DNA from: an uncultured Acetatifactor sp.
GTDB taxonomy: Bacteria; Bacillota; Clostridia; Lachnospirales; Lachnospiraceae
Direction of reading: 5' to 3'
DNA: 64,000 nucleotides
Assembly: GCA_944384205.1 (NCBI GenBank)
Contig: CALWSL010000006.1
Span: forward strand, 62,001 to 126,000
Shown here: piece after piece, positions 23,766-33,066 of the stretch
How the letters are laid out: every line of letters begins with the position of its first letter
Numbering within the stretch: the first letter of the stretch is position 1
Notes under the pieces: generated by a model
What the model saw: only the letters and a program-made list of their open reading frames with translations
Told to the model about the DNA's origin: nothing
Databases searched by the model: none
Program-made: the position numbers and the translations under genes

Positions 23766-24958
23766 AAGGCAAAAACGTGGTACTGGGAGTGACAGGCAGT
23801 ATTGCCGCATATAAGATTGCAGGTCTTGCAAGCGCGCTGGTGAAGCTGCATGCGGACGTGACGGTAATCATGACACGGAATGCCACTCATTTCATCAATC
23901 CGATTACCTTTGAGACCCTGACCGGGAACAAGTGTCTGGTGGATACCTTTGACCGTAATTTTCAATACAGTGTAGAGCATGTATCCCTTGCGAAGAAAGC
24001 AGATATTTTTTTGGTGGCTCCGGCATCTGCCAATATTATTGGCAAGATGGCGAACGGCATTGCGGACGACATGCTGACAACCACCGTTCTGGCATGTAAA
24101 TGCCCGAAGCTGGTATCTCCTGCCATGAACACCAATATGTACGAAAATCCAATTGTGCAGGATAACTTAAAGAAGCTTTCACAGTACGGTTTTGAAATTA
24201 TCGATCCTGCAGTGGGCTATCTGGCATGCGGCGATACCGGAGCGGGCAAAATGCCTGAACCGGAGGTATTGCTTGCCTATATTCTCCGAAGCGTTGTCCA
24301 TGAAAAGGATATGCAGGGCAAAAAGGTGCTGGTAACGGCAGGCCCCACCAGAGAAAAAATAGACCCGGTTCGTTTTATCTCCAATCATTCCACGGGCAAA
24401 ATGGGTTATGCCGTAGCGGAGAACTGTATGCGCCGCGGTGCGGAAGTGACGCTGGTAAGCGGTCCCGTATCCATTGCGCCGCCGCCTTTTGTAAAGGTGA
24501 TTTATGTGATCTCGGCGGCAGATATGGCAGCGGCTGTGAAGGAATGCAGCGACAGTCAGGATATTATTATCAAGACGGCGGCAGTTGCAGATTATCGTCC
24601 TCTCCATCCTGCTGACGAGAAAATTAAGAAAAAGGATTCCGGCTCCATGCTGGAGCTTACGCGCACCGAAGACATTTTGGCGTATCTGGGAGCCAATAAA
24701 AGAAAGAATCAGTTTATCTGCGGATTCTCCATGGAGACGGAGAATATATTGGAGAATTCCCGCGCGAAGCTGTCCGGAAAGAATGTGGATATGATTGTTG
24801 CCAATAATTTAAAAGTGCCGGGCGCCGGCTTCGGCACCGATACCAATGTAGTTACCTTTATTACAAAGGATGAATGTAAGGAACTGCAGCTGATGGACAA
24901 AGCAGAGGTTGCAGAAGCATTGGTGACGGAAATTTTGTCCCGGTTAGAAAAAGAATGA
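23759..24958 (+). CDS. coaBC: Phosphopantothenoylcysteine decarboxylase / phosphopantothenate-cysteine ligase
   Basis: A 399-residue bifunctional coenzyme-A enzyme. CoaC domain (about 1-180): FMN flavoprotein start VVLGVTGSIAAYKIAGL, catalytic-His region VEHVSLAKKAD, PAMNTNMYENP and the ACGDTGAGKMPEPE flap with its catalytic Cys. CoaB domain (about 185-399): VLVTAGPTREKIDPVRFISN, HSTGKMGYAVAE and KKKDSG. It converts 4'-phosphopantothenate to 4'-phosphopantetheine with CTP and cysteine. Coupled to the upstream S component. Confidence 0.95.
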   Translation: MLKGKNVVLGVTGSIAAYKIAGLASALVKLHADVTVIMTRNATHFINPITFETLTGNKCLVDTFDRNFQYSVEHVSLAKKADIFLVAPASANIIGKMANGIADDMLTTTVLACKCPKLVSPAMNTNMYENPIVQDNLKKLSQYGFEIIDPAVGYLACGDTGAGKMPEPEVLLAYILRSVVHEKDMQGKKVLVTAGPTREKIDPVRFISNHSTGKMGYAVAENCMRRGAEVTLVSGPVSIAPPPFVKVIYVISAADMAAAVKECSDSQDIIIKTAAVADYRPLHPADEKIKKKDSGSMLELTRTEDILAYLGANKRKNQFICGFSMETENILENSRAKLSGKNVDMIVANNLKVPGAGFGTDTNVVTFITKDECKELQLMDKAEVAEALVTEILSRLEKE

Positions 24959-24980
24959 TACTTAGACAGCCTGTCGGGTC

Positions 24981-25010
24981 TTGACAAAGCGGAAACGATA
25001 AGGTTATAAT
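24981..25010 (+). promoter_or_regulatory. Promoter of tRNA-Leu
   Basis: TTGACA (24981-24986), 18-base spacer, TATAAT (25005-25010). Confidence 0.75.
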
Positions 25011-25052
25011 GTGTAGCATGACTGTAAAACGGCAGGTTAGACAGCCATATCA

Positions 25053-25133
25053 GCGGATGTGGCGGAATTGGCAGACGCGCCAGATTTAGGTTCTGGTGTC
25101 CCCGACGTGCAGGTTCAAGTCCTGTCATCCGCA
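25053..25133 (+). tRNA. tRNA-Leu (anticodon TAG)
   Basis: Class II tRNA with acceptor GCGGATG/CATCCGC, anticodon arm CCAGA-TTTAGGT-TCTGG, a short variable arm, T-arm with TTCAAGT and discriminator A. Confidence 0.94.
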
Positions 25134-25165
25134 TGAAAAAGATAATTTATATGACACAGATAAAT

Positions 25166-25208
25166 AGAGCTGAAACACTTGTAAATATCAGGGTTTCAGC
25201 TCTTTTTG
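25166..25208 (+). terminator. Terminator after tRNA-Leu
   Basis: A perfect 11-bp stem AGAGCTGAAAC/GTTTCAGCTCT followed by five T. Confidence 0.88.
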
Positions 25209-25255
25209 CTTGTGTTGTTAAAAGCATCATTACGCCGGACAATCGGAAACATTTG

Positions 25256-25285
25256 TTGCATGATTGCGGTAAACAATGCTATAAT
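25256..25285 (+). promoter_or_regulatory. Promoter of the phosphofructokinase gene
   Basis: TTGCAT (25256-25261), 18-base spacer, TATAAT (25280-25285). Confidence 0.5.
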
Positions 25286-25349
25286 ATATTGAGTTTGAAA
25301 TAACGAAGTTTGTGATTTTTACAGGATGAGTCAGGAGAAGGAGAGCGCT

Positions 25350-26588
25350 ATGGCAAAAATTACGGGAAATATTGTAATAGGACAGTCAGGAGGTCCTACT
25401 GCAGTAATCAATGCCTCGGTTGCCGGTATTTATAAGGCTGCAAAGGATATGGGAGTTAATAAAGTATATGGCATGGTACATGGGATTCAGGGATTTTTGG
25501 AAAGAAATCTGATTTCTCTTGAGGAATATCTGGACAATGGCATTAATATAGAAATTTTAAAACGCACCCCTTCGGCTTTTCTGGGTACATGCCGCTATAA
25601 GCTTCCTGAGGCGGACGGAAACGAAGCGGTATATGAACAGATTTTTCGGGTGATGGAAGATTATGACATAGAAGCATTTTTCTACATTGGCGGCAACGAT
25701 TCCATGGATACGGTAAAGCTGCTTTCCGACTATGCGAAGGCGCATGACAGAAAGGAACGTTTTGTTGGGATTCCCAAAACAGTTGACAATGATTTGCCGG
25801 TTACGGATCACTGTCCGGGATACGGTTCCGCCGCAAAATATATTGCAACCTCATTAAAAGAGGTAATCAGAGATGTGGAATCCACAGGTTTAAGTAATCC
25901 TACCGTGCTTTTGGTTGAGATTATGGGACGTCATGCGGGATGGCTGGCGGCAGCATCCGTATTGGCAAAATGTGAGGATTGTGCCGGGGCAGATGCCATT
26001 TATCTGCCGGAAAGGGTATTTGATATCGATAATTTTGTAGAACACATCAGAGAGGTAGGAGCCAAAAAGAACACGATTGTCATTGCGGTGTCAGAGGGAA
26101 TAAAACTGGCAGACGGCAGATTTGTATGTGAGCTTGGCGGCGGTGCGGATACAGTGGATGTGTTTGGGCACAAGCAGTTAAGCGGCTGCGCGTTGACGCT
26201 GGCAGGAATCGTATCCGCCAGAACAGGATTTAAGACAAGAGCAATAGAACTTTCCACCCTGCAGCGAGCGGCAAATCATATGGCGTCCCTTACAGATATT
26301 GATGAGGCAATGCAGGCGGGCTATCATGGGGTGATAGCGGCAGCAGAAGGAAAAACCGGCGTGATGGTTGTTATGGAGCGTGTTTCCCAGCAGCCGTATT
26401 TCTGCAGGATGGATACATATGATATTCATAATATTGCAAACGGTGAAAAAAAGGTGCCGTTAGAATGGATTACAGAGGACGGAAGAGGTCTTAAGGAGGA
26501 GATGCTCCGTTATGTGAGACCTTTGATTATGGGAGAGGTGTTACCTGTTTATGTGGACGGTCTTCCGGCACATCTGGTGAGACGGTAG
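25350..26588 (+). CDS. pfp: 6-phosphofructokinase, diphosphate-dependent type
   Basis: A 412-residue PFK-family enzyme. It has GQSGGPTAVINAS at the N terminus, GGNDSMDT where ATP enzymes carry GGDGS, and GIPKTVDND, whose Lys marks PPi-using PFKs. Substrate-binding GRHAGWLAA follows. It should phosphorylate fructose-6-phosphate with PPi, reversibly. The start at 25350 is chosen for the AGGAGAAGGAGAG Shine-Dalgarno immediately before it; an in-frame ATG at 25326 would overlap that site. Phosphoryl-donor choice is inferred from motifs. Confidence 0.9.
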   Translation: MAKITGNIVIGQSGGPTAVINASVAGIYKAAKDMGVNKVYGMVHGIQGFLERNLISLEEYLDNGINIEILKRTPSAFLGTCRYKLPEADGNEAVYEQIFRVMEDYDIEAFFYIGGNDSMDTVKLLSDYAKAHDRKERFVGIPKTVDNDLPVTDHCPGYGSAAKYIATSLKEVIRDVESTGLSNPTVLLVEIMGRHAGWLAAASVLAKCEDCAGADAIYLPERVFDIDNFVEHIREVGAKKNTIVIAVSEGIKLADGRFVCELGGGADTVDVFGHKQLSGCALTLAGIVSARTGFKTRAIELSTLQRAANHMASLTDIDEAMQAGYHGVIAAAEGKTGVMVVMERVSQQPYFCRMDTYDIHNIANGEKKVPLEWITEDGRGLKEEMLRYVRPLIMGEVLPVYVDGLPAHLVRR

Positions 26589-26619
26589 AGCAGGTTAAAA
26601 CCGGAAAGGCAGACAGGGT

Positions 26620-28254
26620 ATGAGAGACAACATGCAGAACGTGGCGCATAGAGGATATCTTATATTTGGGGCAATATTCTTTTTATTGTTTCTTACTTTG
26701 TTTGCCTTTTTTGGACTGAATGTAACACATCAGGAGCGAAAGACGGGCTATGAAATCCTGACAGACTATCAGATGACCATAGATACGGATGATACGGCAC
26801 CGGCAGGGGTCAGACAGGTCTATACGTTCCAACTGGAAGGGGTTGAGGCTGCGTATTGCGGACTGATGTTTTATTCTGTTCATCAGAATGTAAGAATCTA
26901 TCTTGATGAAGAATGTATTTACAGTATGTCGGCGGATGAGATAGATTTATCAGGCAGCTCACCGGGCGGTGTGTGGAATGAGGTATCCTTCTCGGAAACG
27001 GATAACGGTAAGAGCGTTACGATTGTTCTGATGCCGGTGTATAAGTTCTTCGTTGGCGTGACTCCGGATTTCTATTTTGGTGACAGAGCGGATATCATGC
27101 GGGATATGGTTTCAAAAGAATTGCCGATTATGATTCTGTGTATCATTTCAATTGCATGCGGTATTATTTATATCATTTTTTTAAAGTGTAATTTTCAAAA
27201 ATCAGATGTAGAAAATAAACTTTTGATGTTGGGATATTTTGTCGTTTGGACGGGAATTTGGAAACTGACGGATATAGAGGTTGTCAATTTGCTGTTTCCC
27301 GGGCATCCGGTGTTTTCACAGCTTTCTTTTATGGCACTGATGATGATGAGCGTTTCCTTTATTCTGTTTAACAAAGAACTGTATAGCACTCGTGACCATT
27401 TTATCTGGTATCTTCTGTGCTTTGCGGGATTTGTTAATATGACAATGACGCTGTTTTTACAGTATCTTGGCATTGCGGATATGAGACAGATGCTGCCTGT
27501 GACCCATTTAATCATTATCATGACGATTCTTATTTCCATCATAATGGCGGTATACGAAGTGAAGACAGTCGGATGGAGCAGAAAATTAAAATATAATATC
27601 TGGTGTCTGGGCTTCTGTTTTGCCGGAACGGGAATTGATATCGTGGTTTATTATTCCACGCATGGTCAGAGTGTCAATATGCTTGGGGTGATTTTCACGC
27701 TGGTCTACATTTGTGTATTGGGATTTGATTCCATGCGGGATATGAAAACGTTAATGAATATTGGTATCAAGGCGCAGAAGTACGAAAAGATGGCGTACCA
27801 TGACCAGTTGACCGGTTTGTACAATCGCACTGCGTTTGCGGAGCATACCGATAATTTGGAATTTAATGCGGAAAAATGTATCATTGTTGTTATGGATTTG
27901 AATAATCTGAAAACCTGTAATGATAAGCTGGGGCATGATAAGGGAGATATTTATATCAAGGAATGTGCCCGCATGATACGGGAAAGCTTTGATGATATCG
28001 GGCGCTGTTACCGGATGGGCGGCGACGAGTTTCATGTGCTGATTATGAACGGCGACCTGTATCTCTGTAAACAGAGAATACAGGCGCTGAAGGATAAGGT
28101 TGCACGATGCAATAAAGTCGGAGAAGGCTTCCAAATGGGAATTGCCTGCGGTTATAAAATGTTTGACCGACTCTTAGATTATGATATCAACGAGACTGCA
28201 AGGCGTGCGGATAAAGTCATGTATCAGGAGAAATTTGCCATGAAGGAATTGTGA
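26620..28254 (+). CDS. Diguanylate cyclase with extracytoplasmic and seven-helix membrane sensor
   Basis: A 544-residue protein: TM1 at about 10-32, an extracytoplasmic beta-rich domain (about 35-165), a cluster of about seven helices (about 168-375), and a GGDEF domain (about 390-540). The layout resembles 7TMR-DISM sensors. The GGDEF domain is intact: DQLTGLYNR, VMDLNNLKTCND and RMGGDEFHVL. The residues before GGDEF (DDIGRCYRM) do not give an RxxD inhibitory site, so product feedback may be absent. It would make c-di-GMP from GTP. Its 3' end overlaps the convergent CYTH gene by 31 bases. Confidence 0.9.
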   Translation: MRDNMQNVAHRGYLIFGAIFFLLFLTLFAFFGLNVTHQERKTGYEILTDYQMTIDTDDTAPAGVRQVYTFQLEGVEAAYCGLMFYSVHQNVRIYLDEECIYSMSADEIDLSGSSPGGVWNEVSFSETDNGKSVTIVLMPVYKFFVGVTPDFYFGDRADIMRDMVSKELPIMILCIISIACGIIYIIFLKCNFQKSDVENKLLMLGYFVVWTGIWKLTDIEVVNLLFPGHPVFSQLSFMALMMMSVSFILFNKELYSTRDHFIWYLLCFAGFVNMTMTLFLQYLGIADMRQMLPVTHLIIIMTILISIIMAVYEVKTVGWSRKLKYNIWCLGFCFAGTGIDIVVYYSTHGQSVNMLGVIFTLVYICVLGFDSMRDMKTLMNIGIKAQKYEKMAYHDQLTGLYNRTAFAEHTDNLEFNAEKCIIVVMDLNNLKTCNDKLGHDKGDIYIKECARMIRESFDDIGRCYRMGGDEFHVLIMNGDLYLCKQRIQALKDKVARCNKVGEGFQMGIACGYKMFDRLLDYDINETARRADKVMYQEKFAMKEL

Positions 28255-28712
28255 TATTCCTTGCGGTATGTCACATCCTCGTCAAACCATTCGGGAGGCA
28301 CGAATGCTTCTGCGGCATCCTTGCTGCCAAATTCCACCTCGGCAACAATCAGAGGGGCGAATGGCGGATCAAAGACATCCAGCTCGATGGTGAGTGTATA
28401 ATCATCGGGCGGGGTGGGAAATCCTTTTTTGAACCCCGGTTTGTTTAAGGGAATCAGATAACGTCTTTTGGATATAATATTGCCGTCCGCTTTATCGCGA
28501 AGATGATAATAAGCGTTTTCATTCAAAGGCAGATTACTTTCTTCTCTTGCCATCATGCCCCTTCCCTTGTATGTCATATAGTACTCGTCATCCTGTTTGC
28601 GTACACGTACAACAGGGTCGATATTAAGATACGCCTGTTCAATGTGATGGGACGGATAGGATTCCAAATTGTCGGGTAACCTTTTTATTGTAAATTTACG
28701 TTCAATTTCCAT
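28224..28712 (-). CDS. CYTH-domain protein (triphosphate tunnel metalloenzyme)
   Basis: A 162-residue protein beginning MEIERKF, the ExExK signature of CYTH enzymes. The tunnel's basic residues are seen as VVRVRKQ, YYMTYKGRG and ISKRRYLIP, and the acidic metal site as LTIELDVF and VAEVEFGS. Bacterial stand-alone CYTH proteins of this size usually hydrolyse tripolyphosphate or related compounds. It is transcribed opposite to its neighbours, with a TTGGGA-N17-TATAAT promoter of its own. Confidence 0.87.
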   Translation of the reverse strand: MEIERKFTIKRLPDNLESYPSHHIEQAYLNIDPVVRVRKQDDEYYMTYKGRGMMAREESNLPLNENAYYHLRDKADGNIISKRRYLIPLNKPGFKKGFPTPPDDYTLTIELDVFDPPFAPLIVAEVEFGSKDAAEAFVPPEWFDEDVTYRKEYHNSFMANFS

Positions 28713-28771
28713 AGTTAATATACCTTTCCTGTCTTTGGGATTTAAAATATTTTATCCATGAGTTCAATAAA

Positions 28772-28800
28772 ATTATAGCACATCCCGGGAGAAATCCCAA
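28772..28800 (-). promoter_or_regulatory. Promoter of the CYTH gene
   Basis: On the minus strand TTGGGA (28800-28795), 17-base spacer, TATAAT (28777-28772). Confidence 0.45.
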
Positions 28801-28819
28801 CAATTATATAAGCAAATAA

Positions 28820-28848
28820 TTGAAATATTTATACAGGATGTGTATACT
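28820..28848 (+). promoter_or_regulatory. Promoter of the DJ-1 / GDP-fucose genes
   Basis: TTGAAA (28820-28825), 17-base spacer, TATACT (28843-28848). Confidence 0.6.
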
Positions 28849-28906
28849 GAAAAGAGATTATTCTAATGATATTATTATATTTCAGAAAAGAAAGGCTGGG
28901 ATTTGA

Positions 28907-29458
28907 ATGAAACGGATAGCGATATTTTTTGCAGAGGGATATGAAGAGATTGAGGCTCTGGCTGTTGTAGATATCTGTCGCAGATGCGGACTTACCATTG
29001 ATATGGTATCTGTGACGGAGGAGAAGTCTGTAAAAGGTTCCCATGGAATCGTCGTTCAGATGGATAAGACTTTTTCTGAGGCGGATTTTTCCACGTACGA
29101 TTGTATTGTGCTGCCGGGTGGCGGAGAGGGAACCAGACGTCTGGAGGCATGTGAGCCGCTGATGGAGCAGGTGGATGCTTTCTATGCGGAAAAGAAATAC
29201 ATTGCGGCAATCTGTGCAGCTCCCAGTATCTTCGGACACAGGGGTATTTTAAAAGGGAGAAAGGCATGCTGTTACCCCAGCTTCGAGAGCCATTTGGAGG
29301 GCGCGCAGGTAACTTCGGGACCTGTGGAGATATCCGATAACGTGATTACCTCCAGAGGCATGGGTACTGCAGTTCAGTTTGGACTTGCAATTGCAGGCGT
29401 CTTCTGCGGAAACGAAGCAGCAGAGGAAATGGCAAAAACGATATGTTTTAAAAATTGA
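28907..29458 (+). CDS. DJ-1/PfpI-family protein
   Basis: A 183-residue protein with the DJ-1 fold: [10 protein letters not shown] holds the conserved Glu, [13 protein letters not shown] is the central loop, and [11 protein letters not shown] holds the nucleophilic Cys. The family includes deglycase-like, chaperone and 4-methyl-5-thiazole monophosphate-associated proteins; in Clostridia it is often named YajL or ThiJ. The exact activity is not predictable. It precedes gmd closely and may be cotranscribed. Confidence 0.87.
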   Translation: MKRIAIFFAEGYEEIEALAVVDICRRCGLTIDMVSVTEEKSVKGSHGIVVQMDKTFSEADFSTYDCIVLPGGGEGTRRLEACEPLMEQVDAFYAEKKYIAAICAAPSIFGHRGILKGRKACCYPSFESHLEGAQVTSGPVEISDNVITSRGMGTAVQFGLAIAGVFCGNEAAEEMAKTICFKN

Positions 29459-29514
29459 TGATAAAAGGAATCGGAAGAAAGCAGAAGCTTTCGGAAAGGT
29501 ATGGTTTCATAGGT

Positions 29515-30561
29515 ATGAAAAAAGCGTTAATTACAGGTATTACAGGACAGGATGGCTCCTATCTGGCAGAGTTTTTGCTGGAAAAGGGTTACGAAGTACA
29601 CGGTATGATACGCCGTGCTTCCATCAGCAATACCAGACGGATTGACCACTTGCTTCGCGGGAATAAAATCACCCTGCACGGAGGAGATATGTCAGATTCC
29701 TCCAGCATTGTGCGCGTAATTGGGGAAGTACGTCCCGACGAGATATATAATCTTGCAGCGCAGAGTCATGTGCAGGTGAGCTTTGAGGCGCCGGAATATG
29801 CGGGTGATGTGGACGCCCTCGGTGTGCTTCGGATTTTGGAAGCTGTGCGTATGCTGGGACTTACGGAGACCTGTAGAATTTATCAGGCGTCTACCTCCGA
29901 GCTGTATGGAAGAGTGAAGGAGGTTCCCCAGAGCGAAACCACACCGTTTCATCCCTACAGTCCTTATGCGGTAGCAAAGCAGTACGGTTATTGGATTGTA
30001 CAGGAGTACCGCGAGGCTTACAATATGTTTGCGGTAAACGGTATCCTCTTTAACCATGAGTCGGAACGAAGAGGCGAAAATTTTGTTACCAGAAAAATTA
30101 CGATTGCTGCAGGGCGTATTGCCTGCGGTTTACAGGAAAAGTTATTTCTGGGCAATCTGGATTCCAAGCGTGACTGGGGATACGCCAAAGATTATGTAGA
30201 GTGTATGTGGCTGATGCTGCAGGCAGACAAGCCGGAGGACTTTGTGATTGCAACCGGTGTGCAGCATACGGTCAGGGAATTTGCGACACTGGCATTTCAT
30301 TACGTCGGCATTGAACTGGAGTGGCAGGGAAAAGGCATTGACGAAAAAGGGATTGACAAGGCAACGGGTAAGGTGCTTGTCGAGGTCAGCGAGGAGTTTT
30401 ACAGACCCACGGATGTAGTCAATCTGTGGGGAAATCCGACGAAAGCGAAGGAAGTGCTTGGCTGGAATCCCCAGAAAACCAGTTATGAGGAGCTGTGCCG
30501 CCTGATGGCAGAGCATGATTTGAAGCTGGCAAAAAGAGAAGCTGCAGCGAAGAAGGCATAA
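29515..30561 (+). CDS. gmd: GDP-mannose 4,6-dehydratase
   Basis: A 348-residue extended short-chain dehydrogenase. It opens [20 protein letters not shown] (NADP loop GxxGxDG) and has NLAAQSHV, the catalytic STSELYG and [13 protein letters not shown], and [15 protein letters not shown], which is diagnostic for Gmd. It converts GDP-D-mannose to GDP-4-keto-6-deoxymannose. The start at 29515 matches the usual family start; an in-frame ATG at 29455 would add 20 residues without homology. The next gene encodes the following step, so the pair makes GDP-L-fucose for surface glycans. Confidence 0.95.
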   Translation: MKKALITGITGQDGSYLAEFLLEKGYEVHGMIRRASISNTRRIDHLLRGNKITLHGGDMSDSSSIVRVIGEVRPDEIYNLAAQSHVQVSFEAPEYAGDVDALGVLRILEAVRMLGLTETCRIYQASTSELYGRVKEVPQSETTPFHPYSPYAVAKQYGYWIVQEYREAYNMFAVNGILFNHESERRGENFVTRKITIAAGRIACGLQEKLFLGNLDSKRDWGYAKDYVECMWLMLQADKPEDFVIATGVQHTVREFATLAFHYVGIELEWQGKGIDEKGIDKATGKVLVEVSEEFYRPTDVVNLWGNPTKAKEVLGWNPQKTSYEELCRLMAEHDLKLAKREAAAKKA

Positions 30562-30578
30562 GAGAGGCAAAGACTATT

Positions 30579-31523
30579 ATGATGCAAAAAGATGCAAAAA
30601 TATACGTGGCAGGGCACGGTGGTATGGTGGGAAGCGCTATCTGCCGCGCGCTGGAAAAGAACGGATATACGAATATTATTACCAGAAGCCACAAGGAGCT
30701 TGATTTGTGCAGACAGGAGGCAGTGGAGAAGTTTTTTGCCGGGGAAAAGCCGGATTACGTATTTCTAGCTGCGGCAAAGGTGGGCGGCATCATGGCAAAT
30801 TCCGAAGCGCTTGCCGATTTCATGTATGAGAATATGATTCTGGAGATGAATGTGATTCATTCCGCATGGCAGAACGGATGTAAGAAGCTTCTGTTTTTGG
30901 GAAGCAGCTGCATCTATCCGCGCATGGCGCCCCAGCCTATGAAGGAGAGCTGCCTGCTTACTTCGGAACTGGAAAAGACGAACGAGGCTTATGCGCTGGC
31001 TAAGATATCGGGACTGAAATATTGTGAGTTTTTAAACCGTCAGTATGGAACGGATTACATAAGCGTAATGCCCACCAATCTGTACGGACCAAACGATAAT
31101 TATCACCCCACCCACAGTCATGTTCTTCCCGCATTGATTCGCCGTTTTCATGAGGCGAAGGAAGCGGGGGCAAAGGAGGTCGTATGCTGGGGAACCGGTA
31201 CGCCGCTTCGTGAATTTATGTATGTGGATGATTTGGCGGACGCCTGCGTTTATCTGATGAATACCTACAGCGGCAATGAGACGGTAAATCTGGGAACCGG
31301 AAAGGAACTGACCATTAAAGAGCTGACGGAATTGGTTGCCAAGGTTGTGGGCTATACCGGCGAGATTAAATGGGACCCAAGCAAGCCGGACGGGACGCCC
31401 AGAAAGCTGTTGGATGTAAGCAAACTGGAAAGTCTGGGTTATCATTATACAACGGAGCTTGAGGAGGGAATTAAGCTGGCATATGAGGATTTTCTGAACA
31501 ATCCCGTGCGAGCGGAGAGATAG
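30579..31523 (+). CDS. fcl: GDP-L-fucose synthase
   Basis: A 314-residue epimerase/reductase of the extended SDR family: nucleotide loop [37 protein letters not shown], catalytic [13 protein letters not shown] and [14 protein letters not shown]. It performs 3,5-epimerisation and reduction of GDP-4-keto-6-deoxymannose. It follows gmd by 17 bases. Two adjacent ATG codons (30579, 30582) are possible starts. Confidence 0.95.
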   Translation: MMQKDAKIYVAGHGGMVGSAICRALEKNGYTNIITRSHKELDLCRQEAVEKFFAGEKPDYVFLAAAKVGGIMANSEALADFMYENMILEMNVIHSAWQNGCKKLLFLGSSCIYPRMAPQPMKESCLLTSELEKTNEAYALAKISGLKYCEFLNRQYGTDYISVMPTNLYGPNDNYHPTHSHVLPALIRRFHEAKEAGAKEVVCWGTGTPLREFMYVDDLADACVYLMNTYSGNETVNLGTGKELTIKELTELVAKVVGYTGEIKWDPSKPDGTPRKLLDVSKLESLGYHYTTELEEGIKLAYEDFLNNPVRAER

Positions 31524-31535
31524 AAGGGCAGGACT

Positions 31536-32873
31536 ATGAAAGAATATCGTAAATGCGCGAAGGAAATGCTGGAATTTATTGAGAAAAGTCCGAGCTGTTA
31601 TCACGCAGTTGAAAGTATCAAAGCGCTTTTGGATGCGCAGGATTTTGTAGAGCTTGATGAAAAGGAAAACTGGGTAATTCTCCCGGATCAGGGTTATTAT
31701 GTGGTGCGGAATGATTCCTCCATCATTGCCTTTCGGCTTCCAAGATTTCTGCCCTCACAGGACAAGAAGGAAAGAGGTTTTTCGGCGACGATAAACGGTT
31801 TTCATATTGTGGCTTCCCACAGTGATTCCCCTTCCTTCAAAATCAAGGAGAATCCTGAAATCATTGTGGAAGATAAGTATGTGAAGCTGAATACGGAAAA
31901 ATACGGCGGAATGATTCTTTCCACCTGGCTGGACAGACCTTTGTCCGTGGCGGGACGCATTGTAGTCCGCGAAAAGAACGGTGAAGAAAATGAACTGGTG
32001 ACTAAATTGGTCAATGTTGACAAAGACCTGTTTGTGATACCCAATGTGGCAATTCATATGAACAGGGATATGAACAAGGGCGTGGAATACAATCCTCAGG
32101 TGGATATGCCTCCCTTGTTTGCGGACAGCATAGAAAGTCAGGGAAAGGGCGCTTTGTTAAAAAAGGTAGCAAAGGAAGCCGGAGTAAAGGCGGAGGATAT
32201 TTTGGGACATGATTTATTTCTTTATGTCCGGGAAAAGGGAAGAGTTTTGGGAGAAAACGGTGAATTTGTTTTGTCCCCGAGACTGGATGACCTTCAGTGT
32301 GTTTATGCTTCGGTAAAGGCGTTTTTGGAGAGCCGGGCTTCCAATTATATCAATGTCTGCGCCGTATTTGACAATGAGGAAGTGGGCAGCGGCACCAGAC
32401 AGGGAGCCGATTCCACGTTTTTGGAGGATGTGCTTCTGCGTATCAGTGAAAAACTGACAATGGACGCAAACGGATTCAGACATCTTGTGGCAGGAAGCTT
32501 TCTGATTTCGGCGGATAACGCTCATGCGGTGCATCCCAATCACCCGGAGAAGGCGGACCCAACCAATCGCCCTTATCTGAATAACGGTATCGTGATTAAA
32601 TACCACGGCAGTCAGAAATATACCACGGACGCGGTTTCTGCCGCAAAAATGAAAAAAATCTGCGAGGAGGCAGGGGTGCCCTGTCAGACCTATGCAAACC
32701 GTTCCGATATCCTGGGAGGAAGTACGCTGGGAAATATTTCAACGGCTCATGTGTCCGTAGCTTCCGTAGATATCGGATTGCCCCAGCTCGCAATGCACTC
32801 TGCGATGGAGACTGCAGGGGTGCGTGATACGGAGTATGCAGTCAAAGCGTTTAGTGTATTCTTTGGAGAGTGA
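31536..32873 (+). CDS. M18-family aminopeptidase
   Basis: A 445-residue metallopeptidase. Zinc and catalytic motifs are seen as VASHSDSPSFKIK, SPRLDDLQCVYA, DNEEVGSGTRQGADS, SADNAHAVHPNHPEK and a late AMHSAMETAG. These are hallmarks of M18 (aspartyl aminopeptidase-like) enzymes, which form dodecameric cytosolic cages. It follows fcl by 12 bases, possibly in the same transcript although unrelated in function. A terminator lies downstream. Confidence 0.93.
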   Translation: MKEYRKCAKEMLEFIEKSPSCYHAVESIKALLDAQDFVELDEKENWVILPDQGYYVVRNDSSIIAFRLPRFLPSQDKKERGFSATINGFHIVASHSDSPSFKIKENPEIIVEDKYVKLNTEKYGGMILSTWLDRPLSVAGRIVVREKNGEENELVTKLVNVDKDLFVIPNVAIHMNRDMNKGVEYNPQVDMPPLFADSIESQGKGALLKKVAKEAGVKAEDILGHDLFLYVREKGRVLGENGEFVLSPRLDDLQCVYASVKAFLESRASNYINVCAVFDNEEVGSGTRQGADSTFLEDVLLRISEKLTMDANGFRHLVAGSFLISADNAHAVHPNHPEKADPTNRPYLNNGIVIKYHGSQKYTTDAVSAAKMKKICEEAGVPCQTYANRSDILGGSTLGNISTAHVSVASVDIGLPQLAMHSAMETAGVRDTEYAVKAFSVFFGE

Positions 32874-32930
32874 CAACAGTTTGTCATTGAAGGTACACTT
32901 ATATCAAAATGAAGATAGAAAAATAAGCGT

Positions 32931-32967
32931 AAAAATGCTTTCTCACATTTAGGGGGAAGCGTTTTTT
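32931..32967 (+). terminator. Terminator after the M18 gene
   Basis: AAAATGCTTTCTC pairs with GGGGAAGCGTTTT (three G.T pairs) and is followed by a T run. The region from here to 33066 shows only a weak promoter-like TTGCCA...TATAGT pair with 19-base spacing. Confidence 0.75.
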
Positions 32968-33066
32968 ATTTTTGCGAGGGTAGTTTGCCAGAAACAGTGC
33001 AAATTGGCGTATAGTGGAGAAGAAAAGCAGATATACATATAAAAAGAAAATTATGTGAGCATATGA